Part shown: positions 1 through 8,114 of the stretch, one piece after another
How positions within the stretch are numbered: position 1 is the stretch's first letter
How the letters are laid out: the number at the start of each line of letters is the position of its first letter
Assembly: GCF_001693385.1 (NCBI RefSeq)
Contig: NZ_CP016428.1
Location: 2,356,001 to 2,420,000, forward strand
From: Bradyrhizobium icense
GTDB lineage: Bacteria; Pseudomonadota; Alphaproteobacteria; Rhizobiales; Xanthobacteraceae
Length of the DNA: 64,000 bases
Reading direction: 5' to 3'
Position numbers and translations under genes: made by a program
The notes under the pieces: model-generated
Seen by the model: only the letters and a program-made list of their open reading frames with translations
Databases searched by the model: none
Told to the model about the DNA's origin: nothing

Positions 1-7
1 GCGGAAT

Positions 8-1396
8 TCAGGCCGCATGTGCTGATTTTCGCAGCACGCCGGCGGCGATTTTGAGATCCTGGACGAAGCGCCGGTATTCGCGCGCCTTGGCATCGGCGTC
101 CGGCAATCGCAGCAGATAGGACGGGTGCACCGTGACCAGCGCCCTGGTGCCATCGGCGAGATCGATCGGGTGGCCGCGGTTCTTGTTGATCGGCGTGATT
201 TTCCCGAACACGCTTTGCGCTGCGGTTGCGCCCATCGCCACCACCAGGTCGGGTTTGATCGCGGCCAGCTCGCGCTCGTACCACTGCCGGCAGGCCTTGA
301 TCTCAGGTGTGTTCGGCTTCTGGTGCAGGCGGACCTTTCCGCGCGGCACGAACTTGAAATGCTTCACAGCATTGGTGACGTAGACCGTGCGGCGGTCGAT
401 GCCGGCTTCTTCCAGCGCGCGGTCGAGCATTTGCCCCGCGGGTCCGACGAACGGCTTTCCGGCGAGATCTTCCTTGTCGCCAGGCTGCTCGCCGACCAGC
501 ATGATCCGCGCGGTTTGCCGGCCTTCGCCGAACACGGTTTGCGTCGCATTCTTGTAAAGAGGGCAGGCGCGGCAATCGGCGGCTTCTTCGCGCAGCGTCT
601 CAATGTCGTCCTGAACTCTTCTGCGCACCATGGGCGGCTCCGGCCGTTTTGGCGCCTGATATGGTTCCGTAGCGTCGCGTTCCGCACGCTTGACTGCAGG
701 CTTAATCATTGAACCCTCTTGCAGGTTCCTCGTCTTCACAGTCAGCCGTGCTGGATTGAAGATGCTGGCGTAATCGCGCCGCCAGATTTCGTCCAGCCGG
801 TCCGCGCTGGGGGCTTCGCTTCTGCTGACGCCCGGCGTGAACGAGACGACATGGCCGTCCCAATGCGCGCAGAGATCAGGCGTCAGGATCGACCAGGGCA
901 TGTCGGCGAAACGGCGCGCGAAGAACGGGGCGGCCAGTTCGACGATGTGGTGCTCCGGCTCGAACCAGGCGACGAAGTGCGATTTCTGTTCGCGACCTAT
1001 TTCGCGGAAGCGGACAAAGACATGCATCTTGTGCTCGTCGCGGCGCACGGACTTGGCCATCGCGGTGATTTCAGCCACGTCAGGATCGGTCGCGAGTTCA
1101 AGTAGATCGTGATGCGTTCGCAACCGCCATAGCAGGCGATAGAGCAGGGCGAAGCGCTCGGGGTTGCGATGCAGGATCGCAACCTCCGCCAGTTCAACGA
1201 ATCTGGCCGGTACGTTGAAGGTGCCCTGTGGCGGTTCGAGCGGTGGCGCGGTCGGCTCGAACAGTTCGGGCTCATCATCATCATCAGCCACGCGCCAGCT
1301 CACGTCGGACGGTTTCACATCATTCAGCGCCAGCGTGCGGGCCGCTTTACGCCAGCCATCGAAATCAGTTTGGCTGTCGAGGGTGATGTGGTGCAT
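8..1396 (-). CDS. udgX: DUF4130-UdgX fusion, uracil-DNA glycosylase family protein
   Basis: Two-domain protein of 462 residues. Residues about 1-225 look like the DUF4130 region often fused to uracil-DNA glycosylase-like domains; residues about 265-445 are a UdgX-type glycosylase. Visible are motif A GEQPGDKED (302-310), the UdgX loop GKVRLHQKP with the histidine (about 358) that in characterised UdgX becomes covalently linked to the abasic sugar, a Cys-X2-Cys (275, 278) expected to help hold an iron-sulfur cluster, and a C-terminal HPSYLLR. The reference loop is KRRIH; here it is KVRLH, with the histidine kept. The expected role is capture or removal of uracil in DNA. The start is the ATG preceded by GGAG; a further 33 in-frame upstream residues are Arg-rich and look non-coding. 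The gene is divergent from the SOS-controlled imuA operon and shares its intergenic region. Confidence 0.9.
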   Translation of the reverse strand: MHHITLDSQTDFDGWRKAARTLALNDVKPSDVSWRVADDDDEPELFEPTAPPLEPPQGTFNVPARFVELAEVAILHRNPERFALLYRLLWRLRTHHDLLELATDPDVAEITAMAKSVRRDEHKMHVFVRFREIGREQKSHFVAWFEPEHHIVELAAPFFARRFADMPWSILTPDLCAHWDGHVVSFTPGVSRSEAPSADRLDEIWRRDYASIFNPARLTVKTRNLQEGSMIKPAVKRAERDATEPYQAPKRPEPPMVRRRVQDDIETLREEAADCRACPLYKNATQTVFGEGRQTARIMLVGEQPGDKEDLAGKPFVGPAGQMLDRALEEAGIDRRTVYVTNAVKHFKFVPRGKVRLHQKPNTPEIKACRQWYERELAAIKPDLVVAMGATAAQSVFGKITPINKNRGHPIDLADGTRALVTVHPSYLLRLPDADAKAREYRRFVQDLKIAAGVLRKSAHAA

Positions 1397-1542
1397 GTGC
1401 TTACTCCACACTCTCCGCCGGCATCTCCGCGCAACGGCTTCGCCGTTGTCGCTGGGGAGTCGCGTATCACTTTGATTTCGCTCATGAATCGGCAAGGCGA
1501 TCGATCTCGATTGACTCTGCCGGCGCTGTTAGCTTTATATTA

Positions 1543-1557
1543 GAACATATCATGAAC
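1543..1557 (+). promoter_or_regulatory. LexA (SOS) box upstream of imuA
   Basis: Direct repeat GAAC-N7-GAAC, the alphaproteobacterial LexA-box type, 69 bp before the imuA ATG. A TATATT element ends immediately upstream and a TTGACT lies 20 nt before that, so LexA bound here would cover the promoter. This fits the known DNA-damage induction of imuA-imuB-dnaE2 cassettes. Effect on the divergent udgX gene is possible but not shown. Confidence 0.8.
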
Positions 1558-1625
1558 AAATGAGCCAGCCGCGCGTTCACTTAGGGAAGAAGCGGTAAAG
1601 GCCAATTTTCTGAAAGGAACGGCGG

Positions 1626-2420
1626 ATGAGCACCGCACGCACGAGCACGCTTGCGAGTTTGCGCGGAAGCATCGAGCGCCTGGAGGCGCATGGCGATGCG
1701 CATGACCTCAACAAGATTGCGCTTGGCCATAAGGCGGCGGATGCTGTGCTGCAGGGTGGGCTTGCGCTCGCAGCGGTGCATGAAGTGTTCGCCGAGGGAC
1801 ACCAGAGCGCGACCGCAACCGGCTTCATCGCAGGGCTGGCGGGAAGGGTATCGCCGCGCCGGCCGCTGGCCTGGGTGCGGCAGGATTTTTCGGAAATTGA
1901 ATCGGGTGCGCTGTCGATGAGCGGGCTCGCCGAACTCGGGCTCGATCCGCGGCTGCTCGTCACCGTGCGCGCCACCGACACCGACGCTGCGTTGCGGACC
2001 GCCGCCGACGCGCTGGCCTGCGATGCGCTCGGCGCCGTGGTGCTGGAAGTCTGGGGGCAGGCGCGTCAGCTCGATCTCGTCGCCAGCCGCAAGCTCACGC
2101 TAGCCGCTCAAGCCTCCGGCGTCACCGCATTGCTGCTGCGGACAGCGGCGGAGCCGCGTCCCTCGACCGCGGAGACAAGATGGATCGTGCGTGCGGCGCA
2201 TTCGCCGCCTGGATCACCGTCGCACGCGTGGGGCGCACCCGTCTTCGACGCGCAGCTCGTTCGTAACCGTCATGGCCCGGTCGGCCGCTGGATCATGGAA
2301 TGGAATTGTGATGAGTGCCTGTTCAGTGAACCGTCGGCGTATCCTCAGCCTCTGGCTGCCACGCCTGCCCATCGACCGCATCAAGCGCAAGCTTTCGCCG
2401 GCCAGCGCCGCGCAAGCTGA
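1626..2420 (+). CDS. imuA: ImuA, SOS mutagenesis cassette protein
   Basis: 264-residue RecA/SulA-related accessory protein, first gene of the translesion-synthesis cassette imuA-imuB-dnaE2. In this family ImuA works with ImuB and the DnaE2 polymerase to copy damaged DNA with low fidelity. The N-terminus (HKAADAVLQGGLALAAVHEV) and the central WVRQDFSEIESG / GLDPRLLV segments are typical of alphaproteobacterial ImuA. The start ATG follows an AAGGAA ribosome-binding site. The last 110 nt overlap the start of imuB in another frame, implying translational coupling. Regulated by the LexA box just upstream. Confidence 0.9.
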   Translation: MSTARTSTLASLRGSIERLEAHGDAHDLNKIALGHKAADAVLQGGLALAAVHEVFAEGHQSATATGFIAGLAGRVSPRRPLAWVRQDFSEIESGALSMSGLAELGLDPRLLVTVRATDTDAALRTAADALACDALGAVVLEVWGQARQLDLVASRKLTLAAQASGVTALLLRTAAEPRPSTAETRWIVRAAHSPPGSPSHAWGAPVFDAQLVRNRHGPVGRWIMEWNCDECLFSEPSAYPQPLAATPAHRPHQAQAFAGQRRAS

Positions 2421-4026
2421 AAATTCCAAGATCGTTTCAAGCGACGCTGCTCGCGACACGGCCGGTGCGCTCCCTCTCCCGCTTGCGGGGGAGGGCTGGG
2501 GTGGGGGTGCCGCCGCGAGTCGCACTCTCGAGATGACGCAAACCTACCCCTCCGTCGTCGTCGCCAAGCAGCACAATGCCATCCTGATCCACTCCCTCGA
2601 CGATCTTGCCGTTCAGGCCGGTCTCTCGATCGGCCTGCCGCTCGCCAATGCGCGCGCGATCTGCCCCGAGCTGACGGTGTTCGACGCGGATGAAGTCGCC
2701 GATCGCAAGACGCTCGAAGACATCGCCGACTGGTGCGATCGCTTCACTCCGCTGGTGGCGCTCGATCTGCCGTACGGGCTCTATCTCGACATCACCGGCT
2801 GCGCCCATCTGTTCGGCGGCGAGCGTGCGTTGCTGCAGATCGTCAGCGGTGCGCTGAGCCGCCGCGGCTTTGCCGTCAGCGCCGCGATCGCGAGCACTGC
2901 GATCTGCGCCCGCACGCTGACGCGCCAGACTTCCGGAAAAATCGTTGCCGAGGGCGAGGAGGCCGAAGCCGTCGCTTCGCTGCCGGTATCCGCGCTCGGC
3001 GCCGGCGATGCCATCACCGCCGGCCTGCGCCGGGCTGGGCTAAAGGCCATCGGCGACGTCGCCTCGCGCGGGCGCTACGAAATCACGGCACGGTTCGGTG
3101 CGCCCTTCACGGCATTATTGCAGCAGGCGCTGGGGCAGGGCGACGCGCCGATCAGCCCGAGAAAACCGCTGCCGGATTACATCGTCGAGAAACGTTTTCC
3201 CGAGCCGGTCGCCACCGACACCGTAATCGCGATGAACCTGTCCGCGCTCGCCGGCATGCTGGTCACGGCGATGGACAGGCAGGGCAAGGGCGCGCGGCGG
3301 CTGGAGGCGAGCTTTTTCCGCACCGACGGCGCGGTGCGCACGATCTCGGTCGATACCGGACGTCCGGTGACGAAGCCAGAGATGATCGACCGCCTGTTCC
3401 GCGAGCGGCTCGATGCGCTCAACGATCCCCTCGACCCCGGCTTCGGTTTCGATCTCATCAGATTGTCCGCCAGCCGCACCGAAATCGTGGTGCAGCAGCA
3501 GCGCGACCTCGACGCCAACGTCCATGACAATGACGAACTGTCCGCACTGATCGACCGCATTGCTGCGCGCATCGGCGGAAAACGCGTCGTCGTGCATCTG
3601 CCGGAGGATACCCACATCCCCGAACGCGCGGTGCTGTCGGTGCCAGCGCAGCATCATCTGGCGGCAGCCGCCCAGGCCGCCTGGCCGGAGCGCATCGAGG
3701 GCGAGCCGCCGCTGCGCCCCTTGCGGCTGTTCGACAAGCCGGAGCCGATCAAAGTGCCATTCGCAACGGTGCCCGACGGCCCGCCGCATCAATTCACCTG
3801 GCGGCGCGTCACGCACGCGGTGGTGCGGGTGGAGGGACCTGAGCGCATCGCCATGGAATGGTGGAAACAAAATGGCGATGGCCCAACGCGGGACTATTTT
3901 CGTATCGAGGATGAAGCGGGCCTGCGTTTCTGGATCTTCCGCGACGGCTTCTATGAGAGCGAACCGGTGGACGAGGAAGGCGAACCCGCGCCAGTCCGGT
4001 GGTTCGTGCATGGATTGTTCGCATGA
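2311..4026 (+). CDS. imuB: ImuB, inactive Y-family polymerase of the mutasome
   Basis: 571-residue Y-family DNA-polymerase-like protein that acts as the hub of the ImuA-ImuB-DnaE2 mutasome and contacts the beta clamp in characterised systems. The start (ATG at 2311, then RRRILSLWLPRLPIDR from residue 7) lies inside imuA; an ORF extension further upstream is antisense-like and excluded. Palm and finger regions (LEDIADWCDRFTPLVALD, GLYLDITGCAHLFGG) are recognisable. Between the N-terminal strand and the conserved VVVAKQHNAILI segment sit about 35 residues encoded by a palindromic repeat (LPLPLAGEGWGGG), absent from ImuB as I know it. The stop overlaps the dnaE2 start by ATGA. Confidence 0.9.
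   Translation: MSACSVNRRRILSLWLPRLPIDRIKRKLSPASAAQAENSKIVSSDAARDTAGALPLPLAGEGWGGGAAASRTLEMTQTYPSVVVAKQHNAILIHSLDDLAVQAGLSIGLPLANARAICPELTVFDADEVADRKTLEDIADWCDRFTPLVALDLPYGLYLDITGCAHLFGGERALLQIVSGALSRRGFAVSAAIASTAICARTLTRQTSGKIVAEGEEAEAVASLPVSALGAGDAITAGLRRAGLKAIGDVASRGRYEITARFGAPFTALLQQALGQGDAPISPRKPLPDYIVEKRFPEPVATDTVIAMNLSALAGMLVTAMDRQGKGARRLEASFFRTDGAVRTISVDTGRPVTKPEMIDRLFRERLDALNDPLDPGFGFDLIRLSASRTEIVVQQQRDLDANVHDNDELSALIDRIAARIGGKRVVVHLPEDTHIPERAVLSVPAQHHLAAAAQAAWPERIEGEPPLRPLRLFDKPEPIKVPFATVPDGPPHQFTWRRVTHAVVRVEGPERIAMEWWKQNGDGPTRDYFRIEDEAGLRFWIFRDGFYESEPVDEEGEPAPVRWFVHGLFA
2470..2521 (+). repeat. palindromic repeat arm inserted in frame in imuB
   Basis: 52 bp identical to positions 6657-6708 in dnaE2. 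It begins with a hairpin, CTCTCCCGCTTGCGGGGGAG, and runs into a G-rich tract. It is translated in the same frame in both genes (LPLPLAGEGWGGGAAAS). Only one arm of the element is evident here; the second arm present in dnaE2 is missing. Confidence 0.85.
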
Positions 4027-7000
4027 AAAGCCCTGTGCCCGACTATGCCGAAATCGGCATCACCACCAATTTCTCGTTCCTGCGCGGCGGCTCGGACCCG
4101 CGCGCCTATGTGCATCAGGCGAGCGAGCTTGGTATTCCCGTGATCGGCATCGCCGACCACAACACGCTGGCCGGCGTGGTGCGCGCCTGGAGCGAGCTCG
4201 ACAACCCTGCCGTCACGCATAAACCAAAGCTTCTGATAGGCGCGCGGCTCGTCTTCATCGACGGCACGCCTGACATTCTGGTCTATCCGCGCGACCGCGC
4301 GGCTTACGGCCGGCTCTGCCAGTTGCTCACCCGCGGCAAGCGCGGCGACGACATCACGCGGATCGAAAAGGGCGAATGCCATCTGAAATGCGATGACCTC
4401 CTCGATTTCGCCGAGGGTCAGCTTCTGGTGCTGGCGCTGCCGCATCGTTTTGATGCGGCGAACGCGCAGGCAACGCTGGAGCGCCTGAAGAGTAGCCGCG
4501 CCGATGGCGTGTGGCTCGCCGCGAGCCTGCTCTACCGCGGCGACGACAAACGCCGGCTGGCGCGGCTGCATCGCTTGGCGCTTGCCGCCAAAGTCCCGCT
4601 GCTGGCGACCAACGAGGTGCTGTACCACCATCCCGCCCGCCGGCCGCTGCAGGACGTGCTGACCTGTATCCGGGAAAAGACCACGATCGATGCGATCGGC
4701 AGGCGGCTCGAAGCCAATGCCGAACGCTATCTCAAGCCTGCGCACGAAATGGCGCGGCTGTTTCGCGATCTGCCCGAGGCGATTGCGGAAACCATGCGCT
4801 TTGCGGAGCGCATTTTGTTTTCGCTCGACCAGCTCAAATACCAGTATCCGGACGAGCCGGTGCCGCCAGGCAAGACCGCGCAACAGCACCTGGAAGACCT
4901 GACCTGGGCCGGTGTCGACAAATATTTCGGTGGCGTAATCGACGACAAGCTGCGCGCCACGTTGCGGAAAGAGCTCGATCTGATCGCCGAGCTGAAATAC
5001 GCGCATTATTTTCTTACCGTACACGACATCGTCCGCTACGCGCGCAGCCAGAACATCCTGTGCCAGGGCCGGGGCTCGGCGGCGAACTCCGCGGTCTGCT
5101 ACGTGCTCGGCATCACCTCGGTCGATCCGACCAAGGTCGACCTCTTGTTCGAGCGCTTCATTTCCAAGGAGCGGCTGGAGCCGCCCGACATCGATGTCGA
5201 TTTCGAGCATTCGCGGCGCGAGGAGGTGATGCAATATGTCTACCGCCGCTACGGCCGTCACCGCGCCGCGATCATTGCGACCGTCATCCATTATCGTCCG
5301 CGTAGCGCGATCCGCGACGTCGGCAAGGCGTTGGGGCTGACGGAAGACGTCACCGCAGCCCTCGCCGATACGGTGTGGGGAAGCTGGGGCAAGGGTCTCA
5401 ACGAGATGCAGGTCCGGCAGGCCGGGCTGGACCCTGCGAATGCGATGGTCGAACTCGCGGTTGCGCTGGCCTCCGAGCTGATCGAATTCCCTCGCCATCT
5501 GTCGCAGCATGTCGGCGGCTACGTGTTGACGCAGGATAGGCTCGACACCTATGTGCCGATCGGCAACGCCGCGATGGACGACCGCACCTTCATCGAATGG
5601 GACAAGGACGACGTCGACGCGCTCAGCATGATGAAGGTCGACGTGCTGGCGCTGGGCATGCTGACCTGCATCCGCAAGAGTTTTGATCTGATCGCGGAGC
5701 ATAAGGGTGAGCGCTGGGAGCTGGCGACGATTCCCCAGGACGAGAAGCCGGTCTACGACATGCTGTGCCGGGGTGAATCGCTCGGCGTCTTTCAGGTCGA
5801 AAGCCGCGCCCAGATGAACATGCTGCCGCGGTTGAAGCCGCGGACCTTTTACGATCTCGTCATCGAAGTCGCGATCGTCCGCCCGGGGCCGATCCAGGGC
5901 GACATGGTGCATCCCTATCTAAAACGCCGAAAAATGAAGCCTGAGGATATCCAGTATCCCTATCCAAAGGGCGGCAACAAGGATGAGCTGCGCAACGTTC
6001 TGCACAAAACCCTTGGCGTGCCGCTGTTCCAGGAACAGGCGATGCGTATCGCGATTGAGGCCGCGGAATTCACCTCGGAAGAAGCCAATGGGTTACGTCG
6101 TGCCATGGCGACGTTCCGCAACGTCGGCACCATCGGAAAATTCGAATCCAAGTTGATCGGCAATATGGTCCGGCGCGGCTACGATCTCGAATTCGCCAAA
6201 AACTGCTTTGAGCAGATCAAGGGTTTTGGCTCTTACGGCTTTCCGGAAAGCCACGCCGCAAGTTTTGCGCAACTCGTCTATGTCTCGTCATGGCTAAAGC
6301 ATCACCATCCCGATGCCTTCTGCTGCGGCCTGCTGAATTCACAGCCGATGGGTTTTTACGCTCCCGCACAGATCGTCGGCGACGCCCGCAAGAACGGCGT
6401 CGAGGTGCGCGAGATCGACGTGTCCTACAGCTTTGCCCAGAATACATTGGAGGAGGGCGAGGGGAAGTACTGCGCCGTCCGTCTCGGCTTCCGCCAGATC
6501 GACGGGTTTCACTGGCTCGATGAGGACGAGGAGCGGTTGAAACGAATGCAGTCGTCGTTCCGGGGTGGTGCGTTAGCACCAGACCCGGAACCTCGAGATT
6601 CTCGGATGTGCAATTGCGCATCGGAGAATGACGTAACCAGCCGCACGGGGACAGTGCTCCCTCTCCCGCTTGCGGGGGAGGGCTGGGGTGGGGGTGCCGC
6701 CGCGAGTCACACTGCCCGTGTGGAGAGAGCTTCCCCCACCCGGATCGCATCTATCGATGCGATCCGACCTCAGAGCGAGCTTCGCTCGTCTCGGCCCCCG
6801 CAAGCGGGAGAGGTGAAGCATGCCCGCGGACCAGCCGTTGTGGAAGCAACCGACTGGGCCGACCGCATCATAGCCGCGCGAAACCGCCGGCCCTTCACCT
6901 CGCTGGAAGAATTCGCCCGCGACACCGGCCTGCCCAAGCGCGCGCTGATCCTGCTCGCCGACGCCGATGCCTTTCGCTCGATCGGGCTCGATCGTCGCGC

Positions 7001-7664
7001 AGCACTCTGGGCGGTGCGGCGGCTGCCCGACGACGTGCCGCTGCCGCTGTTTCAGGCCGCGATCGCCCGCGAGCAGCCCGACGAGAACGCCAAGCCACTG
7101 CCCCAGATGCCGCTGCCGGAGCAGGTGGTCGCCGATTACCAGACAATACGGCTGTCGCTGAAGGGCCATCCGATGGAATTTTTGCGCGAGCGGTTCACGA
7201 AGGAGCGCGTCGTCGCCTGCAAGGATGTCAATCACAAGAACGACAAGCGCCGCGTCCGCTGCGCCGGCGTGGTGCTGGTGCGGCAGCGGCCAGGCAGCGC
7301 CAAGGGCGTCGTCTTCATGACGCTGGAGGACGAGACCGGCATCGCCAACATCGTGGTGTGGCCCAAGGTGATGGAGCAGTACCGGAAAGAGGTGATGGGT
7401 GCCCGCCTGATCCTGGTCGAGGGCTACATCCAGAGCAGCCCGGAAGAGGTGACGCATCTGGTGGCGCAGCGGATGTTCGACCGCTCCCCCGACCTGATCG
7501 GCCTCGCCAATGATGCGTCAAGCCGCAAGCATCCGGTGCCTGCAGGGCCCGCGCTGGTCGAGCCGCTCAACGACGACCGTCGCGACCACGCCGATACGCC
7601 TGCGCAAAAAATCCGCCACCCGCGCGACGTACGCATCCTGCCGCCGTCCCGCGATTTTCATTGA
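4023..7664 (+). CDS. dnaE2: error-prone DNA polymerase DnaE2
   Basis: 1213-residue C-family polymerase, the catalytic subunit of the mutasome. An N-terminal PHP domain begins at YAEIGITTNFSFLRGG; the palm carries the catalytic PPDIDVDF (387-394); a helix-hairpin-helix follows at PFTSLEEFARDTGLPKRA; an OB-fold near residue 1080-1120 ends in GIANIVVWPKVME. It is roughly 90 residues longer than I expect for the family because two adjacent repeat elements (6553-6633 and 6657-6812) are inserted in frame between FHWLDEDEERLKR and the HhH region beginning DWADRIIAARNRRP. No stop or frameshift results. The start ATG overlaps the imuB stop; the operon is LexA-controlled. Confidence 0.93.
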   Translation: MKSPVPDYAEIGITTNFSFLRGGSDPRAYVHQASELGIPVIGIADHNTLAGVVRAWSELDNPAVTHKPKLLIGARLVFIDGTPDILVYPRDRAAYGRLCQLLTRGKRGDDITRIEKGECHLKCDDLLDFAEGQLLVLALPHRFDAANAQATLERLKSSRADGVWLAASLLYRGDDKRRLARLHRLALAAKVPLLATNEVLYHHPARRPLQDVLTCIREKTTIDAIGRRLEANAERYLKPAHEMARLFRDLPEAIAETMRFAERILFSLDQLKYQYPDEPVPPGKTAQQHLEDLTWAGVDKYFGGVIDDKLRATLRKELDLIAELKYAHYFLTVHDIVRYARSQNILCQGRGSAANSAVCYVLGITSVDPTKVDLLFERFISKERLEPPDIDVDFEHSRREEVMQYVYRRYGRHRAAIIATVIHYRPRSAIRDVGKALGLTEDVTAALADTVWGSWGKGLNEMQVRQAGLDPANAMVELAVALASELIEFPRHLSQHVGGYVLTQDRLDTYVPIGNAAMDDRTFIEWDKDDVDALSMMKVDVLALGMLTCIRKSFDLIAEHKGERWELATIPQDEKPVYDMLCRGESLGVFQVESRAQMNMLPRLKPRTFYDLVIEVAIVRPGPIQGDMVHPYLKRRKMKPEDIQYPYPKGGNKDELRNVLHKTLGVPLFQEQAMRIAIEAAEFTSEEANGLRRAMATFRNVGTIGKFESKLIGNMVRRGYDLEFAKNCFEQIKGFGSYGFPESHAASFAQLVYVSSWLKHHHPDAFCCGLLNSQPMGFYAPAQIVGDARKNGVEVREIDVSYSFAQNTLEEGEGKYCAVRLGFRQIDGFHWLDEDEERLKRMQSSFRGGALAPDPEPRDSRMCNCASENDVTSRTGTVLPLPLAGEGWGGGAAASHTARVERASPTRIASIDAIRPQSELRSSRPPQAGEVKHARGPAVVEATDWADRIIAARNRRPFTSLEEFARDTGLPKRALILLADADAFRSIGLDRRAALWAVRRLPDDVPLPLFQAAIAREQPDENAKPLPQMPLPEQVVADYQTIRLSLKGHPMEFLRERFTKERVVACKDVNHKNDKRRVRCAGVVLVRQRPGSAKGVVFMTLEDETGIANIVVWPKVMEQYRKEVMGARLILVEGYIQSSPEEVTHLVAQRMFDRSPDLIGLANDASSRKHPVPAGPALVEPLNDDRRDHADTPAQKIRHPRDVRILPPSRDFH
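6553..6633 (+). repeat. short palindromic repeat (second family) inside dnaE2
   Basis: 81-bp stretch with imperfect inverted ends (CGTCGTTCC at left, GGAGAATGACG at right) and internal hairpins GGTGCGTTAGCACC and GATGTGCAATTGCGCATC. It resembles an intergenic repeat family I associate with Bradyrhizobium genomes, which is recollection rather than a search. It is translated in frame as part of DnaE2. Confidence 0.6.
6657..6812 (+). repeat. full-length palindromic repeat inside dnaE2
   Basis: 156-bp element with perfect 18-bp inverted ends (6661-6678 and 6795-6812; arm CTCTCCCGCTTGCGGGGG). Its first 52 bp are identical to 2470-2521 in imuB. Internal hairpins include GATCGCATC-TATC-GATGCGATC and GAGCGAGCTTCGCTCGT. 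It lies entirely within the dnaE2 reading frame with no stop codon. Confidence 0.85.
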
Positions 7665-7707
7665 CGTTGACGGCGTCGGTACTACGCGGCACGTGACGCC
7701 GGTCTTG

Positions 7708-8091
7708 CTATTTCACCCAGAGCTTGAGGGGAACGCCCTGTCGACCAGGACAGTTCATCGTACCGGTATATGAGTCTGATAATTGTCCGCTATAAGTGCA
7801 CTCGACTCCGGCAACCGATATTGTTGCATTCAATCTTGACGATGAGGCGGATATTCGAAACCGCAGCGCACCTGTTTTCTCCTCCGGGCCATCCTGGGTA
7901 CAGATGCCGACGTGCTTCATGGTCAACGGCCCGGCGTATTCCGTTGCCGAGCCGGGAGCCGTTTCCGTAACCGTTGCGGTCAACTCCCACTCGCCGAGAT
8001 GACCTGAGTATCCGATCACCTGGAGCGGCTGGGCAGCACCGGCCGGTATCACTAGAATCCCCAACAGGATTGGCAGAAAGTATGCTTTCAT
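7708..8091 (-). CDS. small secreted hypothetical protein
   Basis: 127 residues with a clear signal peptide (MKAYFLPILLGILVIPAGAA, likely cut after about residue 19) and a beta-rich mature part with four cysteines (CTQDG, ECTYSG, MNCPG). No family recognised. It is followed at its 5' side by the TPR protein gene on the same strand; the 23-nt gap suggests cotranscription. Probably periplasmic. Confidence 0.6.
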   Translation of the reverse strand: MKAYFLPILLGILVIPAGAAQPLQVIGYSGHLGEWELTATVTETAPGSATEYAGPLTMKHVGICTQDGPEEKTGALRFRISASSSRLNATISVAGVECTYSGQLSDSYTGTMNCPGRQGVPLKLWVK

Positions 8092-8114
8092 AACGTGCTG
8101 CCCTGCCTTCCACC

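Noticed and set aside
3951..5912. 653-codon open frame on the minus strand
   Set aside because: It is fully antisense to the conserved dnaE2 and imuB end; long antisense frames are expected in GC-rich DNA and its translation is Arg/His/Gln-rich without family features.
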